From positions 3,038,001 through 3,102,000 of the forward strand of contig NZ_JARUBN010000001.1 in NCBI RefSeq assembly GCF_029626265.1: a stretch of DNA of 64,000 nt, in the 5' to 3' direction. This document shows, in pieces, positions 62,879-64,000 of the stretch. The stretch is from Micromonospora sp. WMMD1102 (lineage in GTDB: Bacteria > Actinomycetota > Actinomycetes > Mycobacteriales > Micromonosporaceae). Below the pieces are notes generated by a model, which saw only the letters and a list, made by a program, of their open reading frames with translations, did no database searches and was not told the DNA's origin. The position numbers were made by a program, and so were the translations under genes. Every line of letters begins with the position of its first letter. Positions within the stretch are counted from its first letter, which is position 1.

Positions 62879-63561
62879 GAGCGGCTGCCGCCGACGAGCC
62901 GGGACCGGGGAAGCCCGCCCCGCGCGCGGTCGACCGGGCGACGATGGAGGCCCGGAGGTGATGGCGAGGTCGACGGGCCGCTGCGCACGACCACACCCTG
63001 CCGGTCACGAACGGGCAGGTGGTGGGCCGTGACCGGCGGCACGTTGCGGCGCCCCGGTGCGGCGGCCTCCGGCGGAGCCGGGCGTATCGTGGGCGCGCTC
63101 TACACCGGCCGGCTCCGTACCGACACCGGGCCGGTGCGGGATGGCGAGATCGGAGACCATCCGGGCCTGGCGGGCTCCGCGAACCGGCGGTCACCGGCTG
63201 GCCGGCGGCGGTCACCGGCTGGCGGGCAGCGGGTGATGGTGACCGGTTGGCGCGTGGCGGGCGGCGACCGGACTTCGGGACGTGTCGGGGCCGGTGCGGA
63301 CGGTTGCGGGAGGGAACGGACGAGCGGGGCTTTCCGGCTTCAGCCAGCGCTTTTCCGTATGCTCCGGTCGAACCTCGTGATTGTTCCCGGTTACGGACGG
63401 TCGATGCCCGCAGGCACTCCGGGTGCCGGCCGATGAGCCGGGATCCTGTGAGTTTGTCAAGACCAGGTCACGAAATCTTGCGAAACTTCCTCGCTTTCAA
63501 ATAAGTTCCTCCAGGCAACAAAAGTATGTCAGCCGGTCTGACTACCTGCCCGGAGGCAACA
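62856..63561. other. 706-base intergenic region upstream of a sugar ABC operon
   Basis: No gene I can support; open frames are short or lack matches. GGCGGTCACCGGCTGGC occurs at 63186-63202 and 63207-63223. The last 120 bases (about 63440-63560) are clearly lower in GC (GTTTGTCAAGACCAGGTCAC, CGAAATCTTGCGAAACTT, CAAATAAGTTCC), the likely promoter and operator zone of the downstream transport genes. No tRNA-Sec or other RNA gene is recognisable. Confidence 0.55.
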
Positions 63562-63702
63562 ATGATGTTGATGACGCGGCGCGGCGACCAGCCGCTGGAC
63601 GCGCGCGGTTCCCTCTGGCGCCCCGACACCGGGTGGCCGGTCCCGGCCGTCCCCGCCGGTCGGCCGTACCGGCCCGGAGCGAGGAGCGTCGGCGATGAGT
63701 GA
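63562..63702 (+). CDS. 46-residue ORF overlapping the ABC transporter start
   Basis: ATG at 63562 with GGAGG at ideal spacing, better than the site of the next gene. Encodes [20 protein letters not shown] and 26 more residues, Arg/Pro/Gly-rich, and overlaps the ABC start by eight bases. May be a leader ORF for coupled translation. No known match. Confidence 0.35.
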   Translation: MMLMTRRGDQPLDARGSLWRPDTGWPVPAVPAGRPYRPGARSVGDE

Positions 63703-64000
63703 CGCTCCCGTGTTGCTGGAGATGCGTGGGATCACCAAGGAGTTCCCGGGGGTCAAGGCGCTCTCCGACGTGAACCTGGTGGTCCGGCGCGCCGAGATCC
63801 ACGCGATCGCCGGCGAGAACGGCGCCGGCAAGTCGACCCTGATGAAGGTGCTCAGCGGGGTCTACCCGTACGGCAGCTACTCGGGCCAGATCGTGTACCG
63901 GGGCGAGGAGAGCCGGTTCTCCGACATCCGGGCCAGCGAGCAGGCCGGCATCGTGATCATCCACCAGGAACTCGCCCTGGTGCCCGGGATGTCGATCACC
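63695..64000 (+). CDS. Sugar ABC transporter ATP-binding protein, 3' part beyond window
   Basis: First 102 codons of an ATPase of the xylose/ribose (XylG/RbsA/GguA) type, normally about 500 residues with two ATPase domains. Walker A is [15 protein letters not shown] near residue 38; [18 protein letters not shown] and [15 protein letters not shown] (Q loop) are typical of this subfamily, where the Q-loop is HQEL. A permease and a binding protein should follow outside the window. Confidence 0.9.
   Translation, partial: MSDAPVLLEMRGITKEFPGVKALSDVNLVVRRAEIHAIAGENGAGKSTLMKVLSGVYPYGSYSGQIVYRGEESRFSDIRASEQAGIVIIHQELALVPGMSIT

Noticed and set aside
62856..63561. tRNA-Sec or selenocysteine machinery next to the formate dehydrogenase operon
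   Set aside because: No long-arm tRNA with a TCA anticodon, no T-loop sequence and no SelA/SelB/SelD motifs could be found in this stretch.

Overview
The window is very GC-rich DNA with strong third-position GC bias, many GTG starts, ATGA/GTGA gene overlaps and actinobacterial families (SARP/BTAD regulator, CsoR, DUF574 methyltransferase remnant, Lys/Ala-rich histone-like protein). It reads as chromosomal DNA of a filamentous actinomycete, most likely in or near the Micromonosporaceae. This placement is inference from gene content. I found no rRNA, tRNA, CRISPR array, insertion sequence or prophage.

Layout, left half. 1-6 kb: an M20 hydrolase cut by the window edge, a decayed DUF574 methyltransferase, a secreted M28 aminopeptidase (frameshifted), a secreted S1 protease with a small lipoprotein, and a cupin gene (frameshifted) divergent from a MarR regulator with paired palindromic operators. 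6-9 kb: an Asp23/AmaP-type envelope operon. 9-12.7 kb: MBL hydrolase, DHA2 exporter, a small winged-helix-like protein and a geranylgeranyl-reductase-type flavoprotein. 12.7-16.8 kb: a copper module (CopA, copper-associated secreted protein, CopZ, and divergent CsoR with three operator-like palindromes). 16.9-28.4 kb: a cell-surface/glycan block with glycosyltransferases, a methyltransferase, a membrane-anchored sulfite-oxidase-like molybdoenzyme, a nucleotide-sugar epimerase and a two-component system. Repeats of CTTACG with an 11-bp period in two promoters tie the two-component system to the glycan genes.

Layout, right half. 28.6-29.6 kb and 51.4-52.4 kb carry a near-identical 990-bp duplication of a secreted lysozyme-like gene with its promoter and long leader; a diverged third paralogue lies at 53.7 kb. 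29.7-36 kb is a nitrogen-scavenging cluster for biuret and perhaps triuret: GntR, allophanate hydrolase, two cysteine hydrolases, an NCS2-type permease and an AtzH-like protein. 36-45.4 kb holds regulators with visible operators (DUF2975/HTH, TetR), a secreted esterase behind a CebR-like box, an alpha/beta hydrolase, a BTAD regulator and a membrane protein. 45.4-51.4 kb holds a histone-like protein, a second M20 hydrolase, a gamma-glutamyltransferase (frameshifted), a class I amidotransferase and a LysR regulator. 52.5-57.1 kb holds an AbiEii-like nucleotidyltransferase pair, a CorA-family transporter with an altered signature, a NUDIX remnant and a P450. 57.3-62.9 kb encodes a formate dehydrogenase whose catalytic subunit contains an in-frame UGA followed by a canonical bacterial SECIS hairpin, so it is a selenoprotein and not a broken gene. 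The window ends in a sugar ABC transporter ATPase.

Three genes (M28, cupin, GGT) carry single-base frameshifts, two of them in homopolymer runs. These may be assembly errors or real decay; the sequence alone cannot say.
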